Positions 24,552-34,235 are shown, counted from the first letter of the stretch. The stretch is 64,000 bases of DNA from Lutispora sp. (GCA_028709965.1 JAQUTA010000002.1:1-64000); one strand, 5' to 3'. Program-made: numbers and translations. Notes: generated from the sequence alone by a model not told the origin.

Positions 24552-25571
24552 ATGAAAGTGGAAAAAGATACTGTAATATTGGCCATTGAGAGTTCCTGCG
24601 ACGAGACCTCTGCAGCTTTGGTGAAAAACGGAAGAGAGGTTTTGTCCAATATCATTTCAAGCCAAATAAATATACACAAGAAATTTGGCGGAGTGGTGCC
24701 GGAAGTGGCCTCGAGAAAGCATATACAAAACATTAGCGGCGTCATAGATTTGGCACTGTCCCAAGGGGGATTAAAGCTTGATGATGTAGATGCCATAGCT
24801 GTTACCTATGGCCCCGGATTGGTGGGAGCCTTATTGATAGGGCTTACCACTGCAAAAGCATTAGCCTACGCGAGGAAGCTGCCTCTTATAGGAGTTAATC
24901 ATATTGAGGGCCATATATGCGCCAACTTTATAGAGCACAAAGAGCTGGAGCCTCCTTTTGTATGCCTTGTAGCTTCAGGGGGTCATAGTCATATAGTGAA
25001 TGTCTTGGGTCATGGCAAATATGAGATAATGGGCATGACTAGGGATGATGCAGCCGGAGAAGCCTTTGATAAGATAGCCAGGGCTTTAGGCTTAGGCTAT
25101 CCCGGCGGACCTTTGGTAGATAAAATTGCAAGAGAGGGAAATCCCAACGCCATAGATTTTCCCAGAGCTTATCTGGAAGAAGGCAGCTATGATTTCAGTT
25201 TCAGCGGTATAAAGTCTGCTGTACTCAATTATCTCAACAGCTTATCAATGAAGGATCTGGAGCCCAATATAGCAGATGTATCGGCCAGCTTTCAGCAGGC
25301 AGTGGTAGATGTGCTGTCAGATAAGCTAATTGCCGCTGCGGAAGCTAAGGGTTCTTCCTATGCCGTGCTGGCAGGTGGCGTAGCTGCCAACAGCAAGCTT
25401 AGAGAGGAACTAAGCAATAAAGGACTAAAAAAAGGGATAAAGGTGCTATACCCCAATCCCATACTCTGCACCGACAATGCCGCAATGATAGGCAGCGCCG
25501 GATATTATAAGCTCCTTCGAGGAGAAACTTCTCCCATGAATCTCAATGCAGTGCCTAATTTGACGCTTTAG
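24552..25571 (+). CDS. tsaD: tRNA threonylcarbamoyladenosine transferase TsaD
   Basis: 339 residues, usual length. ASKHA/Kae1 fold: [29 protein letters not shown], the metal-binding HxxxH in [42 protein letters not shown] and [12 protein letters not shown]. Catalytic subunit that transfers threonylcarbamoyl-AMP to tRNA A37. Its partners TsaE and TsaB are encoded at 20278-21871, separated from it by the sigma-factor operon and a small gene. Confidence 0.97.
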   Translation: MKVEKDTVILAIESSCDETSAALVKNGREVLSNIISSQINIHKKFGGVVPEVASRKHIQNISGVIDLALSQGGLKLDDVDAIAVTYGPGLVGALLIGLTTAKALAYARKLPLIGVNHIEGHICANFIEHKELEPPFVCLVASGGHSHIVNVLGHGKYEIMGMTRDDAAGEAFDKIARALGLGYPGGPLVDKIAREGNPNAIDFPRAYLEEGSYDFSFSGIKSAVLNYLNSLSMKDLEPNIADVSASFQQAVVDVLSDKLIAAAEAKGSSYAVLAGGVAANSKLREELSNKGLKKGIKVLYPNPILCTDNAAMIGSAGYYKLLRGETSPMNLNAVPNLTL

Positions 25572-25579
25572 GCGTCAAA

Positions 25580-25690
25580 AGAACTCAGATCTCAGGGATC
25601 AGAACTCAGGATGAGGGTATTCCTAAAGGGTCATTTTTAAAAACACGGATTAACACGGAAGTCACAAGAAAACGCAGAGGATAATATTGT
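25580..25690. repeat. Degenerate spacer repeat
   Basis: Variants of AGAACTCAGATCTCAG and AACACGGATTAACACGGA, related to the 21872-22060 spacer. No gene seen up to the restriction gene. Confidence 0.65.
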
Positions 25691-25753
25691 TAATTGGATG
25701 TATAAGTGATATGATTAAAGAGCATGAGAGAATAGTATTCTTTTGGGGGTATA

Positions 25754-26647
25754 ATGAACGTGGAATCAAAAAGATTTGTTGATTATTATAACGAAGGAAT
25801 TTATTCCATAAATGATATAAGAGATTACATGAAAGCTTCTAAAATAAGTGAGGATGGAAGTGCTTATGAACACTTAGGATTGACAAAAGATGAATATGAT
25901 CTTTGGAAACAAAACAAGATTGTAGAGCTTTCCGATATATTAAATGCAAAAAAATTTAAAATTGAGATTATTAATAAAGCAAAAAGATTCTTTAGAGAAG
26001 AAATTGCAAAAAGTCACGAACTAAATACTAAAAAACTTATAAAGTTAAAAGAGTTTAATTTGAATCCTTTTCTGGACAAATACAAAGCCAACTTTCTAAC
26101 TGGGAATGACTCGTCAGAAAGCATTGCTAAGGCTTTAGTTTATCCTAGAGTATTAGGCACTTCAATAAATACTACTTTCGGCAATAAAATGCAAAAATTC
26201 TGTAGTGATGTTCTAGAAGGGTTTGCATCCACTACTTCAGGAATCGATATCGAATTTGTAGATTTGACTGATGGAAGAAAAAAGTATTGTCAAATAAAAG
26301 CTGGTCCAAATACAATAAATAAAGATGATGTAGATACAATCGATCGGCATTTTCAAGCTATAAAGAATCTTGCCAGAACTAATAATTTAAATATTGGGTT
26401 AAATGATTTAATTGTGGGCGTCTTTTATGGTGAAAAAGATGAACTCAGCGGTCACTATAAGAATATTCAAAAAACATACCCTGTATATATTGGTCAAGAT
26501 TTTTGGTATCGTTTAACTGGGGATTCTGAATTCTATAAAAAGATTACTGATGCAATTGGAGAAGTAGCTACTGAATATGATTCAAGCGAAATGTTAAACA
26601 AAGTGATCAAAGAACTTGCTAAAGAAATTGAATCTAAATTTAAATAA
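25754..26647 (+). CDS. Type II restriction endonuclease, Eco47II-like
   Basis: 297 residues. It resembles the Eco47II/Sau96I family (PF09553-type): NPFLDKYKANFLTGNDSSES, KALVYPRVLGTSINT, and the PD-(D/E)xK-like core GIDIEFVD ... KKYCQIKAGPNTINKDDVDT, where Asp and the QxK lysine would be catalytic. Family members cut GGNCC or GGWCC; the actual site here is not deducible. It converges on a C5 methyltransferase gene with only nine bases between stops, the classic R-M layout. RBS is weak (GGGGGT). Confidence 0.85.
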   Translation: MNVESKRFVDYYNEGIYSINDIRDYMKASKISEDGSAYEHLGLTKDEYDLWKQNKIVELSDILNAKKFKIEIINKAKRFFREEIAKSHELNTKKLIKLKEFNLNPFLDKYKANFLTGNDSSESIAKALVYPRVLGTSINTTFGNKMQKFCSDVLEGFASTTSGIDIEFVDLTDGRKKYCQIKAGPNTINKDDVDTIDRHFQAIKNLARTNNLNIGLNDLIVGVFYGEKDELSGHYKNIQKTYPVYIGQDFWYRLTGDSEFYKKITDAIGEVATEYDSSEMLNKVIKELAKEIESKFK

Positions 26648-26685
26648 ACAACTGGGTTATTTAATCCCAGTTGTTTTATTAAGTA
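26648..26685. terminator. Bidirectional terminator between R and M genes
   Basis: AACAACTGGG (26648-26657) pairs with CCCAGTTGTT (26667-26676), then TTATTA. It overlaps the last codons of the methyltransferase. Confidence 0.85.
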
Positions 26686-27964
26686 CACTTATTATTGATA
26701 GTCCGATAGCTTTTGCCATTTCAACAGGAACTGCATTTCCTATTTGCTTGTATTGCTGGCTATTTGAACCATAAAATTCCCAGTCATCAGGGAATGATTG
26801 TATTCTTGCATACTCCCTTATAGTAAAAGGTCTAACTTCATCAGGATGGCATCTTTCTGTTTGTTTCTGTGCAGGGCTGCATGTTAAAGTGAGACATGGT
26901 TCATCCCATGAAATTCTTCTAGCCATACCCGTTCTTCCGCCGCCTGAATAATAACTCTTACCCATATAATCTTTAGCTATATCATCTGGGAGGTCACGCC
27001 AATAGCCACCTGGGGGAACAAGCTCAAGGACTTTCTTTTTCTTTTCAGGATATTGCTCTCCACTAGAGGGGGGTACATTCATTAAAGCATCTTTAAGTAC
27101 CGGCTTATACTCATATGGTTTGGGTGGTAAATATTTCTCGTTTATATCTTTTCTTATACCAACTATCACAGTACGTTCTCTTTTTTGAGCAACATTATAG
27201 TCATTAGCTTTGAGTATATGATAAGAGACGTTATATCCAATGTTTTCAAATACGGATATCATTGTTTTTAATGTTTTCCCACTGTCATGAGTAATTAATC
27301 CTTTCACGTTTTCTGCTAAAAATATTTTTGGCATAATCTGTTCTAATATTCTTGCATAGTAAAAAAACATAGTGCCTCTAACATCGTCAAGACCTTTTTT
27401 ATGACCGGCATAACTAAAGGACTGGCAAGGGTAGCCGCCGGATAATAAATCTATCTGAATGTCTTTTGGCAAATAATTACATATACCATTATCGGCGACA
27501 TCAATAATATCAGCTTCTATTACATTCCATTTAGGTCTATTAATACGTAAAGACTCCGCCGCGTACTTATCTATTTCAACTAATCCTATAGTATTAAAAC
27601 CTGCCTTTTCTAAACCACAGGCTAGACCGCCTGCGCCGGCAAAAAGTTCAAGAACATTATATTTCTTAAAAGCTTTTACATTTGCTACATCAACAAATTG
27701 ATTTATGCTTTCTGTGACTTCAGATTTCTTCTCGCTATATTCAAAGCTGTCGTCATTAAAAGAAGTAATAATCTCCAAAGGTGATATTTGTAAAGTTTTT
27801 GACAATAATTGAATATTGCTTTTAAATGGGCTGCTCTTTGCTGAGAGCATGACTGACAATTGATTTTTTGTGATACCTAATTTTTTAGCTAATTCAGATT
27901 GGGTTTTTATATTTTTCTTTTTCATTATAGCATGAACTTTATTTTTATCTATGCGACATTCCAT
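26657..27964 (-). CDS. DNA cytosine-5 methyltransferase with N-terminal HTH
   Basis: 435 residues. Residues 1-~70 form an XRE-like helix-turn-helix (SELAKKLGITKNQLSVMLSA). The C5 methyltransferase domain starts at ~104 with motif I LELFAGAGGLACGLEKAG, motif IV GGYPCQSFS (catalytic Cys), motif VI ENVKGL, motif VIII QKRERTVIVGIR, and the late motifs RIQSFPDDWEFYG and QIGNAVPVEMAKAIG. It protects host DNA from the neighbouring nuclease. The HTH probably represses its own promoter, as known for several C5 methylases, so no separate control protein is needed. Confidence 0.95.
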   Translation of the reverse strand: MECRIDKNKVHAIMKKKNIKTQSELAKKLGITKNQLSVMLSAKSSPFKSNIQLLSKTLQISPLEIITSFNDDSFEYSEKKSEVTESINQFVDVANVKAFKKYNVLELFAGAGGLACGLEKAGFNTIGLVEIDKYAAESLRINRPKWNVIEADIIDVADNGICNYLPKDIQIDLLSGGYPCQSFSYAGHKKGLDDVRGTMFFYYARILEQIMPKIFLAENVKGLITHDSGKTLKTMISVFENIGYNVSYHILKANDYNVAQKRERTVIVGIRKDINEKYLPPKPYEYKPVLKDALMNVPPSSGEQYPEKKKKVLELVPPGGYWRDLPDDIAKDYMGKSYYSGGGRTGMARRISWDEPCLTLTCSPAQKQTERCHPDEVRPFTIREYARIQSFPDDWEFYGSNSQQYKQIGNAVPVEMAKAIGLSIISVLNKTTGIK

Positions 27965-28094
27965 ATTAAAACCCCTTCATCTATGTTATGAAAATATATT
28001 AACACAACAAGAAGGAAATGTCTAGATTTAATGGATAAAAAAACATACCCTTTTTGTGTTCCCCGCAACCCAAGCCCCCAGAGACCCACCCTAA

Positions 28095-28130
28095 CATCCT
28101 TAGCTCATAGCTCATAGTTCTTAGCTCAAA
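28095..28130. repeat. Degenerate spacer repeat, short copy
   Basis: TTAGCTCATAGCTCATAGTTC and variants, same family as the spacer at 21872-22060, just before the dehydrogenase promoter region. Confidence 0.6.
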
Positions 28131-28208
28131 AAATATTGACACCGCCTTCTCATAAACGTATAATTGTATACAACAATACAAATATACATATTCGAAGGAG
28201 GTATTTCA

Positions 28209-29204
28209 ATGTATAAGGCTACATTAATACTCGGCGATGGTATAGGACCGGAGGTAATAAAAGCAGCAACTTCAGTCATTGAAGCTGCAGGAGTGGATAT
28301 CGGATGGGACGAAAAGATGGTTGGGCAAGCAGCCCTGACCAAATACAACAATTCTTTGCCTGATGATGCAATCAATTCAATTGAAATCAATAGAATTGCG
28401 CTCAAAGGCCCAACTACAACAGAAATAGGCAAAGGCTTCAGAAGTGCCAACATAAGCTTGAGACAGCGACTAAATCTGTATGCAAACGTCAGACCCATTA
28501 AGTCCATTGAAGGTACCAAAGGCAAATACGACAACATTGATATGGTAATATTCAGAGAAAACACAGAGGACTTATACATGGGAATAGAGCATATGGTAGG
28601 CAAGGATGCTGCAGAATCCATCAAGATTATTACTAGGGAAGCATCAGAGAGAATAGCCTCTATGGCTTTCAGCTACGCAGTGAAGGAAAAAAGGAAAAAG
28701 GTCACATGTGCTCATAAGGCTAATATTATGAAACTTACCGATGGACTTTTTTTATCCAGTGTGAGGAGTGTTGCCAGCAAATTCCCTGACATCGAATATG
28801 AGGAAGTAATAGCAGACAGCCTGTTTATGAAAATGGTGATGAAGCCGGAGAATTATGATGTACTTGTATTGCCTAATTTATATGGCGATTTATTATCCGA
28901 AATGAGCGCTGGCCTAGTGGGAGGTCTCGGCATTGTACCCGGAGTTAATATAGGAGTAGAAGCAGCGGTCTTCGAACCTACGCATGGAACTGCTCTGGAT
29001 ATAGCAGGTCAAGGCATTGCAAACCCAACGGCAGCGATTCTCTGCGGCGTTATGCTACTTAGGCATATAGGAGAAAAGGATGCAGCAGACAGGATTTATA
29101 ATAGCGTACGCAATGTTATCAGAAACGGCAAATATGTTACAAGAGACTTGGGAGGATGCTCCAATACTCTTGAAATGACTAAGGCAATAATTGACAGTTT
29201 ATAG
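28209..29204 (+). CDS. NAD-type isocitrate/isopropylmalate dehydrogenase family
   Basis: 331 residues from ATG at 28209 with AAGGAGG upstream. Beta-decarboxylating dehydrogenase: LGDGIGPEVIKAA, ANVRPIKSIEG, FRENTEDLYMGIEH, the catalytic Tyr/Lys region (EDLYMG; KANIMKLTDG), Asp-rich metal site (DSLFMKMVMK; NLYGDLLSE), and EPTHGTALDIAGQGIANPTA. The short length and ENTEDLYxGIE pattern favour NAD-isocitrate or homoisocitrate-type over LeuB. It is followed by a GntR regulator in the same orientation. Confidence 0.9.
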   Translation: MYKATLILGDGIGPEVIKAATSVIEAAGVDIGWDEKMVGQAALTKYNNSLPDDAINSIEINRIALKGPTTTEIGKGFRSANISLRQRLNLYANVRPIKSIEGTKGKYDNIDMVIFRENTEDLYMGIEHMVGKDAAESIKIITREASERIASMAFSYAVKEKRKKVTCAHKANIMKLTDGLFLSSVRSVASKFPDIEYEEVIADSLFMKMVMKPENYDVLVLPNLYGDLLSEMSAGLVGGLGIVPGVNIGVEAAVFEPTHGTALDIAGQGIANPTAAILCGVMLLRHIGEKDAADRIYNSVRNVIRNGKYVTRDLGGCSNTLEMTKAIIDSL

Positions 29205-29217
29205 TAGGTGATTTTAA

Positions 29218-29856
29218 ATGGAATATTTCTCAAGAGCTCAAATATATGAAAGAGTACGCCAGGATATATTAGAGGGTAGATATAGCAGGGGTGATAGTCT
29301 CATAGAGCAGAAACTGGCAGAAGAATTCGGGGTGAGCAGAACTCCTATTAGAGAAGTTTTGCGACAGCTTGAGCTAGATGGCCTAGTGGGGAGCATACCA
29401 AACAGAGGAGTATTTGTTATAGGCATTACCCACCAGGACATAGAAGATATTTATGAGATAAGAAAAAGAATAGAGGGATTGGCTGCATTGTGGGCCGCTG
29501 ACAAAATGACTCAGGAGGAGTTCGATGAGCTGGAGAATATATATCATTTGATGGAGTTCTATACAAAAAAGGACGATATACATCAATTTGCTAAGCTTAA
29601 CACTCAGTTTCATGAGATTATTTTTAAGGCAGCAAATAGCAAATATCTGAAAAATATGCTCATCAATTTTCAAGCCTACTTACAATGGACCAGGCATGCT
29701 TCTTTAGAGGTACCGGGTAGGTTGGACGCCGCCCTCATGGAGCACAAGGCTATAGTGGAAGCCTTTAGGCAAAAAGATGGAACTATGGCTGAAAAACTCA
29801 TAATGGAGCATGTTTCAAATTCAAGCAAAAATCTTAAAATCATACAGCCCAAGTAA
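29218..29856 (+). CDS. GntR/FadR-type transcription regulator
   Basis: 212 residues. Winged-helix HTH at ~1-70 (QKLAEEFGVSRTPIREVLRQ) and an all-helical FCD ligand domain (~80-205) with metal-type residues (D/H in TQFHEIIFKAAN, MEHKAIVEAF). It starts 13 bases after the dehydrogenase stop. The effector is unknown; an organic acid related to the dehydrogenase is a reasonable guess. Confidence 0.93.
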   Translation: MEYFSRAQIYERVRQDILEGRYSRGDSLIEQKLAEEFGVSRTPIREVLRQLELDGLVGSIPNRGVFVIGITHQDIEDIYEIRKRIEGLAALWAADKMTQEEFDELENIYHLMEFYTKKDDIHQFAKLNTQFHEIIFKAANSKYLKNMLINFQAYLQWTRHASLEVPGRLDAALMEHKAIVEAFRQKDGTMAEKLIMEHVSNSSKNLKIIQPK

Positions 29857-29868
29857 AAAAGTTTATTC

Positions 29869-29916
29869 GGGGACGTACCGCAGCAAGGAATACCCGCTTT
29901 GCAACGGTGTGTCCCC
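29869..29916 (+). repeat. GGGGACA palindromic dispersed repeat, copy 3
   Basis: GGGGACGTACCGCAGCAAGG ... GCAACGGTGTGTCCCC. It lies in the 65-base gap between two convergent genes, where it could act as a terminator-like hairpin. Confidence 0.8.
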
Positions 29917-29921
29917 GCACC

Positions 29922-31829
29922 TTAAAAGCCGGCCCATTCTTCAAATAGCTCATCTATTTGTGAAGAGAGCATTTCCTTCTCCTCGCTCAATTCATGGCAT
30001 TTAACGTGATCAGAAAATATATCAGGTTGCTCTAAAAGTTCGTCAATTTCTTTTATTCTGCTTTCAGCTGTTTCAATTTCCTTCTCAATGATTTCAAGTC
30101 TTTTTTGCTGACGTCTCTCTTTGGCTTTTTCTTCTTTTTGCTTTAGCCAATCATTTTTTACTTCTGAATCCTTTCCGGTTTCTGCAGCATTGTAGATATC
30201 TTCGCTATTAAACAATTCTCTTTTTTTTATATAATAGAAATAGCCTCCATCGTAGAGTTTGGCTTCCAAAGGGGTAAGTTCTACAACCTTGGTGGCTACC
30301 TTGTTTAGGAAGTATCTGTCATGAGAAATAAAAAGCACTGTGCCGGTATAGCCGGACAAAGCCGCCTCCAATACACCTTTGGACTCCATATCAAGATGAT
30401 TGGTAGGTTCATCCAGCAGGAGGAAGTTAGACTTGGAAAGCATAAGTTTTAGGAGAGCTATTCTGCTTTTTTCTCCTCCGCTTAATACTGATATTTCCTT
30501 AAACACGTCCTCTCCCTGAAATAGAAAGGCTGCCAAAGCATTTCTTATGGTGGTCTGGTTAAGCTCAGGATAGGCGTCCCATACTTCATCGATTACAATT
30601 TTATCAGGGTTGAGGCTTTCTTGCTCCTGATCAAAATATGAGGGAAATACAGACATGCCAAATCGGAGGTTTCCTTTATCCGGCTGGAGCTTACCTGCAA
30701 TTATTTTCAGCAAAGTTGTTTTGCCTATGCCGTTGGGACCAAGCAAAGCCATCTTGTCACCCCGTTTGATTTCAAGGCTGAAGTTTTCAAACAAAAGGCG
30801 ATCAAAAGCTTTTGACACATTTTCCAACTTTATAACATAATTGCCGCTTCTCAGCTTAGGCTCAAACTTGAAGTGAGCCTTTTTAGGCAATGCTTCAGGT
30901 CTTTCCAGTCTGTCTATCCTCTCTAGCATCCTCTCGCGGCTTTCAGCTTGCTTTATGCTTTTTTCTCTGTTGTATTGCCTATACCTTGCTATGATTGCCT
31001 CTTGTCTAGCTATTTCTTTTTGTTGATTATCATAATCTTTTTGCTGCTGTTCCCGATCTTCTTCCTTTTTTGCAGTATAATATGTGTAATTGCCTTCATA
31101 CTCCCTAAGCCTTCCATTTTCCATTTCAAAGGTTCTGTTGGTCACATTATCCAATAGGTACCTGTCATGAGAAATCAGCATCAAAGCCCCCTTATAATCC
31201 CTGAGGAAGCCTTCTAGCCATTCAACGGCTTCAATGTCAAGATAATTGGTAGGTTCATCTAATAATAGAATATCTCTTTTCTCCAACAATACTTTGCCCA
31301 GTGCTACGCGAGTTTTTTGACCTCCACTGAATAGAGAAACCCTCTTAAAGTAGTCCTGTGTAGAAAATCCCAAGCCCTTTAGGACTCCTCTAATTTTACT
31401 CTCGTAAGCGAAACCTTCATTGTTTTCAAATTCTTGCTGCAGAGATGAATAGGTTTTCATGAGAGATTCCATTTTGGTTTCATCTGTTCCTGGTTTTATT
31501 TTGCTGATTTCCTGTTCCAGTTTTTTCATTTTGCTTTCCATAGACCTTATATTTGAAAAAACCTTAAGCATTTCTTCCCATAGAGTTGTATCCCATTTAA
31601 AATCCAAGAATTGAGACATATAACCTATGCTGGTGTTTTTGCCAAAATATACTTCGCCACTGTCTCTGTCTTCTACTCCTGCAATTATTTTAAATAAAGT
31701 GGATTTTCCTGCTCCGTTTACACCTATAACTCCAACTTTATCGTTTTCTTGTAAAGTAAATGAAGCATCTTTTATAATTAAATCCATGCCATAGGATTTT
31801 TGAACTTCTTTTGTAGATAAAATTATCAT
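29922..31829 (-). CDS. ABC-F family ATPase (ribosome-associated)
   Basis: 635 residues from ATG at 31829 (AGGAGGTCGC upstream); the longer frame to 31934 lacks a site. Two soluble ABC domains: Walker A GVNGAGKSTLFK and GPNGIGKTTLLK, signatures FSGGQKTRVALG and LSGGEKSRIALL, with a charged linker (~245-315) and a C-terminal coiled coil (~540-635, EKAKERRQQKRLEIIEKEIE). No membrane segment. The length and coiled-coil tail match the Uup/YdiF-like branch, which binds ribosomes; an antibiotic-resistance role cannot be claimed from sequence. Confidence 0.93.
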   Translation of the reverse strand: MIILSTKEVQKSYGMDLIIKDASFTLQENDKVGVIGVNGAGKSTLFKIIAGVEDRDSGEVYFGKNTSIGYMSQFLDFKWDTTLWEEMLKVFSNIRSMESKMKKLEQEISKIKPGTDETKMESLMKTYSSLQQEFENNEGFAYESKIRGVLKGLGFSTQDYFKRVSLFSGGQKTRVALGKVLLEKRDILLLDEPTNYLDIEAVEWLEGFLRDYKGALMLISHDRYLLDNVTNRTFEMENGRLREYEGNYTYYTAKKEEDREQQQKDYDNQQKEIARQEAIIARYRQYNREKSIKQAESRERMLERIDRLERPEALPKKAHFKFEPKLRSGNYVIKLENVSKAFDRLLFENFSLEIKRGDKMALLGPNGIGKTTLLKIIAGKLQPDKGNLRFGMSVFPSYFDQEQESLNPDKIVIDEVWDAYPELNQTTIRNALAAFLFQGEDVFKEISVLSGGEKSRIALLKLMLSKSNFLLLDEPTNHLDMESKGVLEAALSGYTGTVLFISHDRYFLNKVATKVVELTPLEAKLYDGGYFYYIKKRELFNSEDIYNAAETGKDSEVKNDWLKQKEEKAKERRQQKRLEIIEKEIETAESRIKEIDELLEQPDIFSDHVKCHELSEEKEMLSSQIDELFEEWAGF

Positions 31830-32062
31830 TGCGACCTCCTGGTAGGAATATTTATATATAATTCTACCAAAGATCTGCAATAATATAAACATATAAAGAA
31901 ATGTGGATAGAGTCGATTTTATTTTGTCTACCAAATAAATTTATGTTATTAATTGACTTTTTAGAATACTTATAATAGAATATTAACAATAAAAGAGTTT
32001 ATTTAGTATGCGATAAGTAGTAAATATTAATATAATATACCTTTATTATAGGAGTTGATTAG

Positions 32063-32719
32063 GTGGAAAGATTCAGCAGCATTTCTATGGCAGTAGTGAG
32101 AAGACTACCAAAATATCATAGGTACCTTTCAGAGTTGAAAAAGAATGATATCAAAAGAGTTTCGTCTCAGGAGCTCAGCAAGATTACAGGTTTTACCGCA
32201 TCACAGATAAGGCAGGATTTGAACTGCTTCGGAGGCTTTGGACAGCAAGGCTATGGATATAATGTAGATGATTTGCATCAACAGATTAGCAAGATTCTGG
32301 GGCTTGATAGGATATATAACACTGTTATTGTCGGCGCAGGCAACTTAGGGCAAGCTATTGTAAACTATACTTTTTTTGAGAAAAATGGATTTGTCACCAA
32401 AGCAATATTTGATGTAAATCCAAAGCTGGTGGGGCTTAAAATCAATGATATTAAGGTACATGATGTTGAAAACCTCGAAAGCTTTGTCAGGGAAAATGGT
32501 ATTGACATAGGCATAATATGTACCCCAAAGAACCAATGCCAAAAAGTTGCTGAGGCATTGGCAAATGGTGGAGTTCAGGCAATTTGGAATTTTGCACCCT
32601 CTGATGTCAATGTGCCTGAGGAAATTATAGTAGAAAACGTACATTTGAGTGAAAGTTTATTTACTGTTTCATATTTACTCAAGGAAAGAGAAGAACTTTT
32701 AAAAAGCAAAAAATATTGA
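32063..32719 (+). CDS. rex: Redox-sensing repressor Rex
   Basis: 218 residues from GTG (AGGAG site). N-terminal winged helix (VRRLPKYHRYLSELKKN, ITGFTASQIRQDLNCFGGFG) and a Rossmann domain (VIVGAGNLGQAIVNYTFFEK) that binds NADH/NAD. Rex represses fermentation genes when NADH is low and is widespread in clostridia. A terminator follows at 32775. I saw no perfect Rex operator in its own upstream region. Confidence 0.97.
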   Translation: MERFSSISMAVVRRLPKYHRYLSELKKNDIKRVSSQELSKITGFTASQIRQDLNCFGGFGQQGYGYNVDDLHQQISKILGLDRIYNTVIVGAGNLGQAIVNYTFFEKNGFVTKAIFDVNPKLVGLKINDIKVHDVENLESFVRENGIDIGIICTPKNQCQKVAEALANGGVQAIWNFAPSDVNVPEEIIVENVHLSESLFTVSYLLKEREELLKSKKY

Positions 32720-32774
32720 CACTAAAAATCTAAGATGCTAGAATTAGTTCAACAAAGGGGAGTAGTTGCTCGGA

Positions 32775-32818
32775 CCTTTAACGCAACTTTATATTGCGTT
32801 AAAGGTCTTATTATTATT
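32775..32818 (+). terminator. Strong terminator after rex
   Basis: GACCTTTAACGCAA (about 32775-32788) pairs with TTGCGTTAAAGGTC, followed by TTATTATTATT. The preceding AAAGGGGAGTAGTTGCTC is G-rich and structured-looking but does not complete any aptamer I know. Confidence 0.88.
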
Positions 32819-32863
32819 GGTATAGGAAATACTAATGCTATAATGCAAAAGGAGATGTAATAA

Positions 32864-33964
32864 ATGATGGACTTATTTGTTGGTTTCTCGGCATTAACCC
32901 TGGGAAACATTATCATGTTTGTGATATCTTGTGTACTTATTTATCTTGCAATCGTAAAGGAATATGAGCCTATGCTGCTTCTACCCATTGGTTTTGGAGC
33001 CATACTGGCTAATATTCCATTGTCGGGAGCTATTGGAGAGCATGGACCTCTCACAATTTTATTCAACATAGGAATATTGACAGAGCTTTTTCCTTTATTG
33101 ATATTTGTTGCTGTTGGAGCCATGATAGATTTTGGACCACTTCTTAAAAATCCTAAGATGCTTTTATTTGGCGGCGCAGCTCAATTCGGTATATTTTTTA
33201 CCATGAGCCTGGCAGCTCTTATGGGATATAGTCTGAAAGAAGCAGCTTCAATAGGTATAATCGGTGCAGCAGATGGACCAACCTCCATATATGTAGCTAC
33301 TAAATTTGCGAAAAATCTTTTAGCCCCCATATCCGTAGCGGCATATTCATATATGTCCTTGGTTCCTATAATACAGCCTCCAGTCATCAGGGCATTGACA
33401 ACCTTGGAGGAAAGAAAGATAAGAATGCCCTATGAGGATAACAGCATATCCAAAAAAGTTAAGATAATATTTCCCATTGCAATAACAATAATTGCAGGTA
33501 TAATTGCTCCAACCAGTGCTGCTTTGGTAGGGTTTCTCATGTTCGGTAATTTGCTGAGAGAATGTGGAGTAACAGAGAGATTGTCAAAATCAGCACAAAA
33601 TGAACTGGCTAATTTAGTCACAATTCTTTTGGGAATCACAATAGGATCTACAATGACAGCAGAAGGCTTTTTAAATCTAAGCACCTTAAAAATAATATTG
33701 ATGGGTTTGGCTGCCTTTGTTTTCGATACAGCAGGAGGCGTACTGTTCGCCAAGTTTTTAAATTTGTTTTCCAAGAATAAAATTAACCCTATGGTAGGAG
33801 CAGCAGGGATTTCTGCCTTTCCCATGTCTTCTAGAGTTATTCAAAGGGAAGCACAAAAAGCGGATCCGACAAATTTCATACTTATGCATGCAGTAAGCGC
33901 TAATGTAGCCGGACAGATAGGCTCTATAATTGCAGGCGGATTGATATTGGCATTAGTAAAATAG
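32864..33964 (+). CDS. Sodium-pumping decarboxylase beta subunit
   Basis: 366-residue membrane protein of the OadB/GcdB/MmdB family: LPIGFGAILANIPLS, GAMIDFGPLLKNPKM, GAADGPTSIY, GNLLRECGVTERL and the C-terminal GAAGISAFPMSSRVIQ ... NVAGQIGSIIAGG. About nine helices. The beta subunit couples decarboxylation of a biotinylated acyl group to sodium export. No carboxyltransferase or biotin carrier gene lies nearby, so partners must be elsewhere. A tiny gamma-like gene follows after 11 bases. Confidence 0.93.
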   Translation: MMDLFVGFSALTLGNIIMFVISCVLIYLAIVKEYEPMLLLPIGFGAILANIPLSGAIGEHGPLTILFNIGILTELFPLLIFVAVGAMIDFGPLLKNPKMLLFGGAAQFGIFFTMSLAALMGYSLKEAASIGIIGAADGPTSIYVATKFAKNLLAPISVAAYSYMSLVPIIQPPVIRALTTLEERKIRMPYEDNSISKKVKIIFPIAITIIAGIIAPTSAALVGFLMFGNLLRECGVTERLSKSAQNELANLVTILLGITIGSTMTAEGFLNLSTLKIILMGLAAFVFDTAGGVLFAKFLNLFSKNKINPMVGAAGISAFPMSSRVIQREAQKADPTNFILMHAVSANVAGQIGSIIAGGLILALVK

Positions 33965-33975
33965 GAGGGCGAAAG

Positions 33976-34104
33976 ATGAATTTATCAGTTTTTTATGAAA
34001 GCTTAAAAGTGATGGTAAACGGGATGGCAGGGATATTTATTGTAATAGTCATTTTCTACATGCTCATAATAATATTGACGAAAATGTTTCCTGAAAATAA
34101 ATGA
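33976..34104 (+). CDS. Small OadG/gamma-like membrane peptide
   Basis: 42 residues: MNLSVFYESLKVMVNGMAG, one transmembrane helix (IFIVIVIFYMLIIILTKMF), then PENK. AGGAGG-type site (GGAGGGCG) seven bases upstream and 11 bases after the beta-subunit stop. Position, size and single N-terminal helix fit the gamma subunit that stabilises alpha-beta decarboxylase pumps, though it lacks the long Pro/Ala-rich tail of classic OadG. Confidence 0.75.
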   Translation: MNLSVFYESLKVMVNGMAGIFIVIVIFYMLIIILTKMFPENK

Positions 34105-34162
34105 TAAAATGTGTTAAAATAATAGGTATATTAATATTTGCGAACATTCCGCAGGTGAAATC

Positions 34163-34210
34163 GGGGACATTCCGCAGTAAGGAATACCCGCGTAGCAGCG
34201 GTGTGTCCCC
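34163..34210 (+). repeat. GGGGACA palindromic dispersed repeat, copy 4
   Basis: GGGGACATTCCGCAGTAAGG ... TAGCAGCGGTGTGTCCCC, with a partial extra ACATTCCGCAGG at 34144. It is the closest match to the copy at 4620. Confidence 0.82.
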
Positions 34211-34235
34211 GCACCTTGTAAAGGGGTAAAGTCTT

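Noticed and set aside
31830..31934. N-terminal extension of the ABC-F protein
   Set aside because: The extra 35 codons are hydrophobic, lack a ribosome site, and the ATG at 31829 has a strong one.
32754..32800. GGGGAGTAG word before the rex terminator, resembling part of a manganese (yybP-ykoY) riboswitch
   Set aside because: Only one short block is present; the other conserved loop and helices are missing.
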